Shown here: piece after piece, positions 6,783-20,400 of the stretch
Position numbering within the stretch: the first letter of the stretch is position 1
How the letters are laid out: every line of letters begins with the position of its first letter
Assembly (NCBI GenBank): GCA_945905735.1
Contig: CAMDQC010000046.1
Span: forward strand, 1-32,107
Reading direction: 5' to 3'
DNA from: Prosthecobacter debontii
GTDB taxonomy: Bacteria; Verrucomicrobiota; Verrucomicrobiia; Chthoniobacterales; Chthoniobacteraceae
DNA length: 32,107 nucleotides
The notes under the pieces: generated by a model
What the model was told of the DNA's origin: nothing
Databases searched by the model: none
Seen by the model: the letters and a program-made list of their open reading frames with translations, nothing else
Program-made: the position numbers and the translations under genes

Positions 6783-9230
6783 TCACCGTTTACGCATGAG
6801 TTCGGAAAGACTAATGGCGCGGATGATGTCCTTGATTCGGTATTGGTTTTTCTTCGCTTCGGCTTGGATGACGTTGATGTCGTCCTGATCGTCGAAGGCG
6901 AGGGCGCGGCGGAGGGCGTAGGTGCAGAGGTGTTCGATGAATGCGCGGGCGACTTTGTCGCGGTCTTCGAGCAACAGGCGTTTGAACTCGTTTGCGTCTT
7001 TGAACGCGCGGCCATCGGGCATTTCACCGGTAGGGTTCACCACGGGGTCCGCTCCGAGGCCTGCGGCGACTTTTTCGTGAGTGCGCCACTGGCCTATGGC
7101 GTCGTAGTTGTCCCAGGCGAGACCGAGCGGGTCGATTCGAGCGTGGCAGGCTGCGCAGTTCGCGTCTTTGGCGTGTGCCTCAAGTTTCTCGCGGATCGTT
7201 GCTTTGGGGCTTTTCGGGGGATTGGGTTCGATGGCGGGGACATTGGCGGGCGGCGGCGGCGGCGTCTTTCCGAGGACCACTTCGCTGAGCCACACACCGC
7301 GATGCACCGGGCGTTGCCGCGTGCCGTCGGAGGTGAGGCCGAGCACGGCGCCCATGGTGAGCAGGCCGCCGCGGCGATGCTCGGGCTTGAGCGAGACGCG
7401 TTGAAAGTCGCCCTCTTTCGGCTCCGGCAGTCCGTAGAAATCGCAGAGCCGCGCATTCGCAACGGTCCAGTCGGAATCGATGAAACCGTCGATGGGCAGG
7501 TTCTTGCCGAACATCTCGCGGAAGAACTCCACCGGCTCGGAGCGCATGCTTTTCTCCAGCCATGCGTCGTAAGTGGGATAGAGTTTCTTGTCCGGCGGGA
7601 ACATGCCCACGCGGTGCAGTTGCAGCCACTGCCGCGCAAAGTCATCGATGAAACGGCTGGCCTTGCCGTCAGCGAGCATGCGGTCCACTTCTTTCGCGAG
7701 CCCATCGCCGTTCAGCGAGCCCCCTTTGGCTGCGCCGAAAAGCCCGTCATCGGGCATCGAACTCCACAGAAAAAACGAAAGTCGCGAGGCGAGTTCCGAG
7801 TCCGTGAGCCGCTCGCGGGCCACCGTGTCGCCCTCGACAAGGTAGATGAAATGCCGGGAAGTCAGCACGCCCTGCAACGCAACGCGATAAGCATCCGCAA
7901 GCTTTTCGCCCGCCTCGCGCTCGGTGCGGTAGGATTGCAAATACTGCTCCAGCTCGTCCGTTTTCACCGGACGCCGCCAAGCGCGTTCGGCGAAGCGTTG
8001 CAGATACTCCGCCACCACCTCGGGCGTGGCATCGTCGGCAGGCACCAGATCCTTGCGCCGCGATTTTTCCTCCTCGGACACCAGCGGCCCCTCCCACTCG
8101 ATCCAATCCAGCAGCACCGTGGAAAAAAGTCCGTTGCCCTTGTCGTCAAACATCTGCGGCGCGTTCGGATTGAGCAACTGCGTCTCGCTGCTGTGCGTGA
8201 AAAGGTAACCATTCCTGCTGCTCAGCGCGCTGCGAAAAGCCGCGCCTTGCCTTCGGTCCACCACGTCCGTGGCCACCACGCAAAACTCCAGCGTCGCGGG
8301 CATCTCGAGAAACACCGAAAACTCATACACCTGCGGCTTGTCCTCCGGTCCCGTGAGGTCAAACTCGACGAGCCCATCCACCGTCTCCTCGCCCGTGCGC
8401 TTGCCGATGCTCAAGTGCGCCGGTTGGCCACCGGGAGGACGGATACCACTCGCCTGGAGGCGGACTTTGTAGAGCCCGCTGTGCTCCGGCCCATTCTTTC
8501 CAAACCAGCCGGACGAAAACGCATTCTGGTTGCTGCCGGGAAACAGGAGATACCGGAGAGGCCGCTTGATGCCAAAGCGATCCAGCGCCGCCTGCTGCGA
8601 CTTTCCGTCGCCGTAACGCAGTTCCACCGCCGTCTTGCGCACTTTCCGAGCCTCGCTCGACGCGGCAGGAAATGCGCGATCCAGCACCAGCTCCGCCGCG
8701 CGGTAATAGCGGTCCACATGCGACGGCGAGAGCGAAAGCTCCGAGCCGATGCGCTCAAACCCATGCCACAGCGTGTCCTCGTTCAGCTCCCCCGGCTTCG
8801 CGGGATCATAGCGCACGCCGAGCAAGTCATAGACTGTGTTTTGATACTCCCTTCGGCTCAGCCGATAATGCGCCACCGCCGGACGCGCCGCCTTTCGCGC
8901 CGCCCGGCCCTCTTTGATGCGCGAATCGAGACTCGTCACAAACGCCGCCATCTCATCCTGCGTCGGTCGCTTCTCCTTCTTCGGCGGCATTTCGCCTGAA
9001 TTGACCTGCTCCATCATCTCCGCCCAATGATGCGTATCCGCGCCCAATTTAAAATCGCGAGAAAGCCGGTCGATGCGTAAATCGCCCTTCTCCTTTTCCG
9101 GCCCGTGGCAGCGGATGCAATGCGCCTCCAAGAAACCTTCAAATGGCTCCGCAGCATCAGCCAGTCCGACGCTGACGGCGAGAAGCAGCGCCGCAACGGA
9201 CGGTGAATAACAGCGATGGTGTAAGGTCAT
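6783..9230 (-). CDS. DUF1587/DUF1592/DUF1588/DUF1585 cytochrome-type protein
   Basis: An 815-residue exported protein with a signal peptide (residues 1-27). A PSCyt1-like heme domain follows (C38-I-R-C41-H42, then a GEMPPKK loop near 80). DUF1587 starts near 122 ([18 protein letters not shown]). A DUF1595-like region ([14 protein letters not shown]) is followed by DUF1592 near 470 ([20 protein letters not shown]). DUF1588 lies near 620 ([20 protein letters not shown] ... PPPPPANVP). A second CxxCH (CAACH, near 692) precedes the DUF1585 C-terminus ([12 protein letters not shown]). Two heme c sites suggest electron transfer in the periplasm. The overall reaction is unknown. All domains appear complete. 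It heads the minus-strand cluster with the DUF1552 gene, its usual partner. Confidence 0.9.
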   Translation of the reverse strand: MTLHHRCYSPSVAALLLAVSVGLADAAEPFEGFLEAHCIRCHGPEKEKGDLRIDRLSRDFKLGADTHHWAEMMEQVNSGEMPPKKEKRPTQDEMAAFVTSLDSRIKEGRAARKAARPAVAHYRLSRREYQNTVYDLLGVRYDPAKPGELNEDTLWHGFERIGSELSLSPSHVDRYYRAAELVLDRAFPAASSEARKVRKTAVELRYGDGKSQQAALDRFGIKRPLRYLLFPGSNQNAFSSGWFGKNGPEHSGLYKVRLQASGIRPPGGQPAHLSIGKRTGEETVDGLVEFDLTGPEDKPQVYEFSVFLEMPATLEFCVVATDVVDRRQGAAFRSALSSRNGYLFTHSSETQLLNPNAPQMFDDKGNGLFSTVLLDWIEWEGPLVSEEEKSRRKDLVPADDATPEVVAEYLQRFAERAWRRPVKTDELEQYLQSYRTEREAGEKLADAYRVALQGVLTSRHFIYLVEGDTVARERLTDSELASRLSFFLWSSMPDDGLFGAAKGGSLNGDGLAKEVDRMLADGKASRFIDDFARQWLQLHRVGMFPPDKKLYPTYDAWLEKSMRSEPVEFFREMFGKNLPIDGFIDSDWTVANARLCDFYGLPEPKEGDFQRVSLKPEHRRGGLLTMGAVLGLTSDGTRQRPVHRGVWLSEVVLGKTPPPPPANVPAIEPNPPKSPKATIREKLEAHAKDANCAACHARIDPLGLAWDNYDAIGQWRTHEKVAAGLGADPVVNPTGEMPDGRAFKDANEFKRLLLEDRDKVARAFIEHLCTYALRRALAFDDQDDINVIQAEAKKNQYRIKDIIRAISLSELMRKR

Positions 9231-9703
9231 GATCGAATCAACGTAATGTGCTACCGCCTGCCTTCCTTAGTGTGTAACTACTCACGCCAATCGCCGCTAA
9301 TCGCGCCGACGCATCAGTTCGAGTCAGACTGCGATTTCTTCCCGTCCGTTACCGATGGCTTCATAAGCGGCTTCCAGTCGCAATCGCGCACCGCGAGCGC
9401 GGGCAGGAGTTCGGGCGACGGCGGCATGGTTTTGTAGTCGGGTGGACGCCCCCAAAAGATGGGCGCTTTGCGCGAAGCGCCGTTTTCGCCATCGAATGCG
9501 GCTCAGGCGGTTGGAGTGACTTTCGCGATGGGAGCGGAGTCCGGACAGATTCAGAGCAAGAAAAGAGACAGTAACCCGTGAGTTGCCGCTCCGCACGACC
9601 TCGGGCAATTTCCCAGCGTGAGCATGCTCGCTGAAATCGAGGAGGCGATGGCCCATATTTTATCGGTGATTTCCCTCGCGCCTTTTGCGAAGACTCTGCG
9701 CGA
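9231..9703. other. Intergenic region with a sulfatase remnant, otherwise empty
   Basis: This 473-bp gap separates the divergent DUF1592 and TrhO-RluA genes. Apart from the sulfatase tail described separately I see no gene, RNA or clear promoter. The upstream regions of both neighbours must lie here, and neither start codon has a visible Shine-Dalgarno site. Confidence 0.5.
9314..9546 (-). pseudogene. Remnant of a sulfatase C-terminus
   Basis: The minus strand reads DSAPIAKVTPTA, stop (TGA at 9503-9505), AAFDGENGASRKAPIFWGRP, then PPDYKTMPP, LPALAVRDCDWKPLM, and a TGA at 9314-9316. The order DG(E) ... PIFW.RPPD ... LAVR..DWK is characteristic of the C-terminal part of arylsulfatases of the alkaline-phosphatase superfamily, a family expanded in Verrucomicrobia and Planctomycetes. 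The catalytic N-terminal domain is absent and an internal stop is present, so this is a decayed gene tail. The motif order is clear, but I identified it by eye only. Confidence 0.6.
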
Positions 9704-11494
9704 ATGCCGAATATCCAAAATATCGCTGCCTACAAATTTGCTACGCTGACGGAGCTGAGGCCGATGCGTGCCCGGCTTCAGGAACTCTGCAAGGCGCGCG
9801 GGCTGCGGGGGACGATCTTGTTGAGCCCGGAGGGGATCAACTTGTTCGTCGCGGGGCTGGCGGCGGATGTGGATGCGCTGCTCGCTGAGTTGCGCAGCAT
9901 TCCGGGCCTCGAAACGCTGGAGCCGAAGGTCAGCGAGACGGAGCACCAGCCGTTCAATCGGATGCTCGTGCGGCTCAAAAAGGAGATCATCGCTTTCGGC
10001 GTGGAGGGCATAGAGCCGGGCAAGCGCACTTCGCCGAAGCTCGCAGCGAAGGAGCTGAAGCGGTGGCTCGACGAGGGCCGCGCCGTCACGCTTCTCGACA
10101 CGCGCAACGACTACGAAGTGCGGCTCGGCACCTTCCGCAACGCTCTGCCCATCGGCGTGGACACGTTCCGCGAGTTCCCCGAGGCGGTGGCGAAATTGCC
10201 CGCCGAGCTGAAGGAGACGCCGATCGTGATGTTCTGTACGGGCGGCATCCGGTGCGAAAAAGCGGGGCCGTTTATGGAGCGCGAGGGCTTCAAAAATATC
10301 TACCAGCTCGACGGCGGCATCCTCAAATACTTCGAGGAATGCGGCGGGGCGCACTACGACGGGGAGTGCTTCGTTTTCGACCAGCGCGTCGGCGTGGACC
10401 CGAGCTTGAGCGAGACGGACTCCACGCGCTGCTTCGCCTGCCAATCGCCGCTGAGTGCCGAGGAGCAAGCGGACTCGCGCTACGTGCCCGGCAAGTCGTG
10501 CCCGTATTGCTTCCAGACGCCGGAGCAGCAGCGCGCCATCGCCATCGCCGGGCGCATGGCCGCTATCGCCCGCGCATTTTCCCCGCTGCCCGGCAGTGTG
10601 CCGCACGATAATTTCAAGCCCGTGAATATCCCGCGCGATTGCGACGGCTTCACGCTGCTCGCGGCGCTTTCGCACTGCGTGAAAGCGATGAGCGAGGAGC
10701 AATGGGCGGCGCGGTTTGCCGTCGAGCGCGTGCTTGATCTAGATACGCACGAGCCCGTGAAGCCCGAGCGCATCGTCCGTGCAGGCGAGCGGTTCGTGCA
10801 TAAAGTGGAGCAAGTCATCGAACCCGACGTCAGCGCCGACGTGACCATCCTCTACGAAGACGAAGCGCTCATCGTGCTGAACAAACCCGCCCCGCTGCCC
10901 ATGCACGCGGGCGGGCGCTTCTTCCGGAACACGCTCCAGCACTTGCTCAACGAAGTCTATGCGCCGCAGAAACCGAACCCCGGCCACCGGCTCGATGCGA
11001 ACACCACGGGCATCGTCCTGTTCACGCGCACGCGCCATTTTGCCAGCCTGCTCCAGCCGCAGTTCACGCGCGGTGAAGTTCGCAAGACCTACATCGCCCG
11101 TGTCCAAGGGCACCCGGCGGCGGACGAGTTTGTGTGCGATGCGCCGATTACCGATGAGCCCGGCCCGCTAGGCTCGCGGACGGTGGATGAAAAGGACGGG
11201 CTGCCAGCGAAGACGGAGTTCACGGTAAAATGCCGCTTGCCCGACGGCACGGCGCTTATCGAGGCCCGCCCGCTCACGGGCCGCACGAACCAGATCCGCG
11301 TCCATCTTTGGCACCTCGGGTTCCCCATCTGCGGCGATGCTGCGTATCTGCCCGGCGGCAAGCTCGGCACGCAGCAGACGCTCGCCATCGGCCAGTCGCC
11401 GCTCTGCCTCCACGCCGCGCACATCGCGTTCAGGCATCCGCTGACGGGGGAGCCCGTCGAGTTCTCCGCACCGGCGCCGGATTGGGCGTTATAG
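9704..11494 (+). CDS. TrhO-type rhodanese fused to an RluA-family pseudouridine synthase
   Basis: A 596-residue fusion. Residues ~5-275 form a TrhO/YceA (UPF0176) protein: an acylphosphatase-like N-terminal domain (GLRGTILLSPEGINLFVAG), a rhodanese domain (LLDTRNDYEVRLG; catalytic C178 in CTGGIRCEKAG) and a C-terminal Cys cluster (CFAC 243-246, CPYC 266-269). TrhO makes 5-hydroxyuridine at U34 of some tRNAs. A linker (about 280-375) includes an S4-like stretch (AVERVLDLDTHEPVKPERIV). Residues ~380-596 are an RluA synthase: VLNKPAPLPMHAGG, HRLDANTTG (catalytic D431), ARPLTGRTNQIRVHL. RluA enzymes convert uridine to pseudouridine in rRNA or tRNA. Both active sites are intact. The target RNA of the second half cannot be told from sequence. 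The gene stands alone, transcribed away from the DUF1592 cluster. Confidence 0.9.
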   Translation: MPNIQNIAAYKFATLTELRPMRARLQELCKARGLRGTILLSPEGINLFVAGLAADVDALLAELRSIPGLETLEPKVSETEHQPFNRMLVRLKKEIIAFGVEGIEPGKRTSPKLAAKELKRWLDEGRAVTLLDTRNDYEVRLGTFRNALPIGVDTFREFPEAVAKLPAELKETPIVMFCTGGIRCEKAGPFMEREGFKNIYQLDGGILKYFEECGGAHYDGECFVFDQRVGVDPSLSETDSTRCFACQSPLSAEEQADSRYVPGKSCPYCFQTPEQQRAIAIAGRMAAIARAFSPLPGSVPHDNFKPVNIPRDCDGFTLLAALSHCVKAMSEEQWAARFAVERVLDLDTHEPVKPERIVRAGERFVHKVEQVIEPDVSADVTILYEDEALIVLNKPAPLPMHAGGRFFRNTLQHLLNEVYAPQKPNPGHRLDANTTGIVLFTRTRHFASLLQPQFTRGEVRKTYIARVQGHPAADEFVCDAPITDEPGPLGSRTVDEKDGLPAKTEFTVKCRLPDGTALIEARPLTGRTNQIRVHLWHLGFPICGDAAYLPGGKLGTQQTLAIGQSPLCLHAAHIAFRHPLTGEPVEFSAPAPDWAL

Positions 11495-11585
11495 TTCCTG
11501 CACGTAGGGAAGTTGTAATTGTCGATTAGTAGCGGCTCTTTGCCCGGCAGAGTGGGTCTCCGCCACAATAGAATGTGTTTTTTAG

Positions 11586-14234
<2,649 letters not shown>

Positions 14235-14300
14235 TTAAAAGAAAGGGACGAAAGGCTCCAAGAGCCCGTCCCGAATGAAGCCGAATAGATCTCCGATCGC

Positions 14301-16874
14301 ATGTATCACCAAAACGAAAAAGTAATTCCAATCAATGTTGCCGACGAGATGTCGAAGTCGTTTCTCGACTACTCGATGTCGGTCATTATTTCCCGTGCGC
14401 TGCCGGATGCGCGCGATGGGCTGAAGCCTTCCCAACGCCGCATCCTTTTCGCGATGTCGGAGCTGGGCGTGGGGCCGACTCGCAAGCCGCTGAAATGCGC
14501 GAAGATCGTCGGTGAGACGATGGGTAATTACCATCCGCACGGCGACCAGGCGATTTACCCGACGCTCGTCCACATGGCCCAGCCTTGGGCGATGCGCGAG
14601 ATGCTCATCGAGGGACAGGGGAATTTCGGCAGCGTCGAAGGCGACCCACCAGCGTCCATGCGTTACACCGAGGCGCGCTTGCAGCACCTCGGCGCAGCGC
14701 TGATGGACGACATGGAGAAGGACACCGTCAACTTCGTCCCGAACTACGACGAGACGCGGCAGGAGCCGACGGTGCTCCCGGCGGCGTTCCCAAATCTGCT
14801 CGTAAATGGCGGCACCGGCATCGCGGTCGGCATGGCCACGAACATGCCGCCGCACAACCTCACGGAAGTCATCGACGGTGTGTGTGCGCAGATTGACGAC
14901 CCGGAAATCACCATCGACGGGCTCATGGCGTATGTAAAAGGGCCGGACTTCCCGACGGGGTGCGAGATTCTTGGTTCGACCGGCATCAAGTCGTATTTCC
15001 ACACCGGCAAAGGCTCGGTGCGTGTGCGTGGAAAAATCGGCGTCGCAGAGCTAAAAGGCGGGCGCGAGCAGCTCATCATTTCGGAGATTCCGTATAACGT
15101 GAACCGCGCCACGCTCGTATCGCGCATTGCGGATTTGGTGAACGAGAAGATCATCACCGACATCAGCGCCATCCGCGATGAGTCGGACGAAAACACGCGC
15201 GTCGTCATCGACCTCAAGCGTGATGCAAATCCGAAGGTGGTCATCAACAATCTCTTCAAACACACCGCGCTGGAGTCTTCGTTCTCCGCATCGATGCTCG
15301 CCATCGATCACGGCAAGCCGAAGCTGCTCACGCTCAAGGACGCGATTACCTGCTTTATCGAACATCGCCGCGAAGTCGTTCTGCGCCGCACACGCTTCCT
15401 CCTTCGCGAAGCAGAGCATCTCGCCGAGCGCCTCGAAGCGCTGCTCATCGCGCTCAACAACCTTGATGATTTCATCAAAATCATCCGCGATTCCCGCGAC
15501 CGCGACGATGCGCGCACCAAGCTCATGGCGCTCTCGTGGACGAGGAAGAGCGTCGAACAAATCGGCATTCTCATCCGCGACGAAGGCAAGCTGACCGCCG
15601 GTGAATACAAGTTCAACGAGCGCCAGACCAACGCCATTCTCGACCTCCGCCTCTACCAGTTGACTGGTCTGGAGCGCGAAGCGATCAAGACGGAATACGA
15701 CGCGCTCATCGAGACGATCAAAGACCTGCTCGACATCCTCGCGAGAGAGTCGCGCGTCATGACGATCATTAAGAAGGAACTTCGCGTCATCAAAGACAAA
15801 TACGGCAATCCGCGTAAAACGCAGATCGTGCCGGATGAAGGCGAGATCAACATCGAAGACCTCATCGCGAACGAAGGCTGCATCATCACGATCACGCATG
15901 CGGGCTTCATCAAGCGCACCGCAGTCTCCGCCTACCGCGCACAGCGTCGCGGCGGAAAAGGCGTGAAAGGAATGGTCACCCGCGACGGTGCGACCGAGGA
16001 GGATGACGACGATTTCGTGGAGCATCTCTTCACCGCCACCACGCACGACTACCTCGTCTTTTTCACCAAGAGTGGTCGCTGCTATGTGGAGCGCGTGTAT
16101 GAGATTCCTGAAGGCTCGCGTGCCTCGAAAGGAAGGAGCATCGCGAACCTGCTGGAACTTCGGCAGGATGAAAAAATCGCGGCGACGATTCGCATTCAGG
16201 GGCAAAAGACTGATGAGGAAACGTGGTCGGAGAACCTGTTCATTTGTTTCGCCACGCAGAGCGGTATCGTGAAAAAGACGAACCTCAGCGAGTTCAAAAA
16301 CATTCGGAAAGGCGGCATCATCGCGATCAACATCGAGAAGGAAGACGTCCTCATTGATTGCAAACTGACGAACGGCACGAACGAAATGGTGCTCATTACG
16401 AAGGAAGGAATGAGTATCCGCTTCAACGAAGAAGAGATGCGGGATCAGGGCCGCAATAGCATCGGCGTGTGGGGCATCCGGCCCGACAAGGGTGATTGCG
16501 TCGTCGCAGCCGCCATCGTGGATAACGCGTGCACGCTCCTCGTCGCAGGGGCGAACGGCATCGGCAAGCGGACCCCGTTTGAGGATTACCGCGTCCAATC
16601 GCGTGGCGGCAAAGGCATCATCACGATGAAGACCGGAGATAAAACCGGCATCGTAGTCGGCGCGCTCACCGTGCACGAAAATGACGAACTGATGCTCATC
16701 ACCAACAAAGGCCAAATGGTTCGCACGCGGGTCAAAGAAGTCCGCGAAACCGGGCGCAACACGATGGGCGTCATCCTCATCAATCTGAAAGGCGCGGAGA
16801 AGCTCATCGGCATCGCGCCTGTCGTCGCCGACGAAGAAAGCGACGAGAACTACACCGTCGTCTCAGGAGAATAA
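14301..16874 (+). CDS. gyrA: DNA gyrase subunit A
   Basis: An 857-residue cleavage and re-joining subunit. The winged-helix region has the catalytic R121-Y122 (SMRYTEARL), at the same number as in E. coli. The C-terminal beta-pinwheel carries the GyrA box QRRGGKG at 548-554, needed for DNA wrapping, which supports gyrase over topoisomerase IV. Further pinwheel blades follow (VQSRGGKGIITM). The quinolone-determining stretch is HPHGDQAIYPTLV (residues 78-90), with Gln at the position of E. coli Ser83 and Pro at that of Asp87. The start ATG at 14301 lacks a Shine-Dalgarno site. The gene is co-oriented with gyrB upstream and with the DUF5069 gene, which starts one base after its stop codon, so the three are probably co-transcribed. 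Confidence 0.97.
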   Translation: MYHQNEKVIPINVADEMSKSFLDYSMSVIISRALPDARDGLKPSQRRILFAMSELGVGPTRKPLKCAKIVGETMGNYHPHGDQAIYPTLVHMAQPWAMREMLIEGQGNFGSVEGDPPASMRYTEARLQHLGAALMDDMEKDTVNFVPNYDETRQEPTVLPAAFPNLLVNGGTGIAVGMATNMPPHNLTEVIDGVCAQIDDPEITIDGLMAYVKGPDFPTGCEILGSTGIKSYFHTGKGSVRVRGKIGVAELKGGREQLIISEIPYNVNRATLVSRIADLVNEKIITDISAIRDESDENTRVVIDLKRDANPKVVINNLFKHTALESSFSASMLAIDHGKPKLLTLKDAITCFIEHRREVVLRRTRFLLREAEHLAERLEALLIALNNLDDFIKIIRDSRDRDDARTKLMALSWTRKSVEQIGILIRDEGKLTAGEYKFNERQTNAILDLRLYQLTGLEREAIKTEYDALIETIKDLLDILARESRVMTIIKKELRVIKDKYGNPRKTQIVPDEGEINIEDLIANEGCIITITHAGFIKRTAVSAYRAQRRGGKGVKGMVTRDGATEEDDDDFVEHLFTATTHDYLVFFTKSGRCYVERVYEIPEGSRASKGRSIANLLELRQDEKIAATIRIQGQKTDEETWSENLFICFATQSGIVKKTNLSEFKNIRKGGIIAINIEKEDVLIDCKLTNGTNEMVLITKEGMSIRFNEEEMRDQGRNSIGVWGIRPDKGDCVVAAAIVDNACTLLVAGANGIGKRTPFEDYRVQSRGGKGIITMKTGDKTGIVVGALTVHENDELMLITNKGQMVRTRVKEVRETGRNTMGVILINLKGAEKLIGIAPVVADEESDENYTVVSGE

Positions 16875-16875
16875 T

Positions 16876-17319
16876 ATGATCCCAACCACCGACCTCAACC
16901 AACGTCCACCACGCAGCGCCAAAGCCCGCCTCGGTGGGTACGCGCTATTGCCACGGATGCTCGACAAATGCCGCGCGGAGCTTAATGGCACCGCAAGTTC
17001 GTTCCACTACGCATGTCCGAACGACCAACGCGTGCTGAAGTTTATGGGTATCGATCCCGTGGCGCTCAAAGCGGAAGTTGCCAAAGGGCTCGGCGATGGA
17101 GATGTGCTGGCGTGGATTGAGGCGCACCAAAGCAACAAACTCACCCAAGCTGAAATCGAAGTGTGGAGCGATGCGAACGATAAGCGAAAGCCCGACGGAG
17201 GCGACCGCGAGTTTTTTGAAAAATATCTCGCGGAGTGTGGGCCGAATCGAACCGATATTATCTACTGGAGCGACCTCCTAGACCTCGACGACTACGTCTC
17301 ATACGGCGGAAAGGCCTAA
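16876..17319 (+). CDS. DUF5069 family small protein
   Basis: A 147-residue soluble protein with no signal peptide or membrane segment. Sequence features match DUF5069: LPRMLDKCRAELNGT near residues 25-40, the mid-region FMGIDPVALKAEVAKG, then DVLAWIEAHQ and EIEVWSDANDK. The function of the family is unknown to me. The gene begins one base after the gyrA stop codon. AGGAG at the end of gyrA, 7-8 bp before the ATG, is a good Shine-Dalgarno site, unusual for this window, and fixes the start. Tight coupling suggests co-transcription, possibly translational coupling, with gyrA. Confidence 0.75.
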   Translation: MIPTTDLNQRPPRSAKARLGGYALLPRMLDKCRAELNGTASSFHYACPNDQRVLKFMGIDPVALKAEVAKGLGDGDVLAWIEAHQSNKLTQAEIEVWSDANDKRKPDGGDREFFEKYLAECGPNRTDIIYWSDLLDLDDYVSYGGKA

Positions 17320-17451
17320 TGCGATGGACCGCTTTTGCGGAGCAAGTGACATCGCCTGCATGAGTCTAGTCGGGCGAGATGTCCGGTGTTCCGGAAAATC
17401 GAATAGGACGACTTGCCGGATGAAAGGCACGTGCCGTAGATCCCGTCTGCC

Positions 17452-20400
17452 ATGAGCACTGTGCCGCCAACTATCCCAAGTCGGATCGCGGAAATCTCAC
17501 GGCGCAGTGGGCGTGTCGCGTTGCGAGGTTGGCGGCGGTTGCTGGGGCGTCCGGGCCAATCGGAGGCGAAGAGTTTTCTGCCGCTACTCGTGCAAGTGTT
17601 GGCTGGGTTTTCAAAGCAGGATGGCGTGGTCATGGAGAAGGAGGTGGATTCCGCGCTCGGCTTTCTGCGCAACGATTATCCTGAGACCGTTTATTCCGAT
17701 CTCACACGCCAGTTTCGCGAAGCCCTCGGCCAGCAGCAGGATTTGTCGGCGATGGCGGAGCGACTGCGCAACGAGTTGCAGCCAGAGCGTAAGGTCATGC
17801 TGGGTGTGCAACTTTACGACATCATCGCTCGCGCTGGGAAGCAGCAGGCGCAGATGGATGCATTTCAGGCGTTCACCGAGAAGCTCGGGACGGCGGCAGA
17901 GACGCAGCACATCGTCCATCAACTCAATCTTTCCGGCACGGGCGAGGTTGCGCCTGCAGCTTCGAGCAATTCACCGCTGGAAATCCTCAGCTTTGGGCGC
18001 GATGCGAGTGCTGATGTGACGCTCAAAGGACTGCACGAAAACGACCGCCTGCTTGCGTTTCGATACCACGACCTGATCCTGCTGAAAAACAACAGCCGTC
18101 ATCCTGTTTTCGTGCGCGGCAGACCGCTGGAGCCAGGCTCATTTTGCCGAATCTATGCAGGTCAGCGTGTCATCCTCGACGAGCAAGTGCTCACCTTCCA
18201 GGACCTCTCGTATTACTTTAACGCGAAGAAGAACATCGCCGTCACGCAGGTCTATCTTGAGTTGAACGATAGCGACGAAGTGCAGATCGCTCGGGCTCGG
18301 AGTCGCGACAGTATTTTGGAGGTGCGATTCGGACTGAAGGTTCAAGTCCGCGCGTTGAAAAACATGGATGCGATGTTTAACAACGTCGCGCTGCGCCAAG
18401 GTACACTGCTGAACGGCAATCTCGAAGATCGCATCATTTTCCACAACGACTCAGAGTTGGTCCTTTCCGATCTCCGCCGTCGAGCGCGGGCTCTGGGCGG
18501 GCGATTTCAGCTCAAGAGCTACAAGAGCGTCTATCACGTTTCGAACCAAACACAGCGGCTGCAAGTCGATGACATCCTGCTATCCCCTGGGACGTCCGGC
18601 GCGGTGCTGCTGAAGATCTTGTGCGACTACGAAAATCGGGTCGGCCAACTCGAAGTTATCGAAGCCTACCGAGACATCACCGTGGGGGAACGCATCGTGC
18701 CAGTCGGCGGAAAGTGCGACCTGAAAGATGGCGACATCATCCGTATCGACGCAGGGCAAGGGCTGCGGTGCGACTTCAGCGAGCGCATCATCGAAGAGGA
18801 GCGCAATATCGTTTCCAGCATCGAATTGCACGACCTCACGTGCCATTTCGGCGATAAGGTAAAGGCGCTCGACGGTATCACCTTCACGCTCAATCGAGGC
18901 GATATTGTCTGTGTGATGGGAGGCAGCGGTTCGGGAAAAAGCACACTCCTTCGAGCCATCGCAGGACGCCTCCCGCCCACGCGCGGCACCGTTCTGCTCA
19001 ACGGCCAATCGCTCTACGACGACCTAGACGATTTTAAGCGATTCATCGCATTCATCCCGCAAGATGATGCTTTTGACGACCACCTCACTGTCGAGGAGAA
19101 CCTCCGCTACGCAGCCAGTATCCGTTCACCGCACCTCAGCAAGCGGGACCGTGAGCGCCGGGTGGACGGGCGTCTCGTGGAACTCGGGCTCGCCGAGCGC
19201 CGCGATGTCATCGTTGGCTCCGCCGAAAAAAAGACGCTCTCCGGTGGCGAACGGAAGCGACTGAACATCGGCCTCGACATGATCTCCAGTGCTGACGTGT
19301 TTCTTTTTGATGAGCCCACAAGCGGCCTCAGCAGCAAGGACAGCGAGCATGTTATCGAGATCATCCGTGGCCTCGCGCACAACAAGATCGTGCTCGTCGT
19401 GATTCACCAGCCAAGTCAGCGGCTCTTTCAGATGTTTAACAAAGCGGTGCTTCTCGACCGTGGCGGCAAGATGGTTTTCCACGGCAGTCCATCGCAGATG
19501 CTCGATTACTTCGGCGAGGCTGCGATCCATGAAAAAGGCATCTCGGCGGAGACCGTCGCCAGCGAAGGGCGTCGCCCCGAGTTCGCGTTCGACATCATTG
19601 AGACGCCTCTGCACGACCTCAGCGGCGACGAAATTTTGGAGGAGGCCACCAACGGTCAACTCATCCCGGCGCGCCGTTTCTCGCCAGACTTCTGGCGTGA
19701 TCGATACGAGACGCATCGGCTCTATCAGGACATGCGGCAGATTTCGCTGAAGCAGCAATCAACCACCGCCACGCCCACGGCAACCGAGCCTGCTAAAAAG
19801 CCCGTCGCTCCGCCGTTGATCAAGGTCCGCGCTCGCGAAGAGTGGCTGCAATTTACCACGCTCCTGCGTCGCGCCTTCCTCTCGAAGCTTCGCAATTTGG
19901 CCAGCCTGTTTGTCACGCTGCTCGCTCCGCCCTCGCTGGCATTCGTTGTCGGCTGGGCGCTCTACTTCACGGATAAAAAGGATGTGCCCGAGGGAGATTA
20001 CGTCTTTGCCCACGCATTTCACATCCCGACATACATCTTCATCTCGCTGCTTGTCGCCCTCTTCCTAGCGCTGATGAACAGCGTCGAGGACATCATCCGC
20101 GATCGCGTCATCCTCCAGCGTGAGCGGAATCTGAACGTTAGTATCGGCTATTACGTGCTGGCGAAATTCCTGACCCTTTGCGTTTTTTCCGCGTTCCAGT
20201 GTGCGCTGTTCGTCTTTGTCGGGAACTGGATTCTCGAAGTGCGCGGGATGTTTCACATCTATTTCCTGTGGACATTTCTTACCGCCGTCAGCGGTATCTC
20301 GCTCGGCCTGCTTGTTTCCGCCGTCGTGCCGAATTCGAAGACCGCTGCGATGCTCGTCCCTCTCATCCTCATTCCGCAGCTCATCTTTGGAGGTGCGCTC

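Noticed and set aside
6843-8999. A 718-codon open frame on the plus strand opposite the DUF1592 gene
   Set aside because: It is the antisense shadow of a clear gene in GC-rich DNA; the translation is Arg/His/Leu-rich without domains or signal.
15051-16715. A 554-codon minus-strand frame inside gyrA
   Set aside because: gyrA is unambiguous on the other strand.
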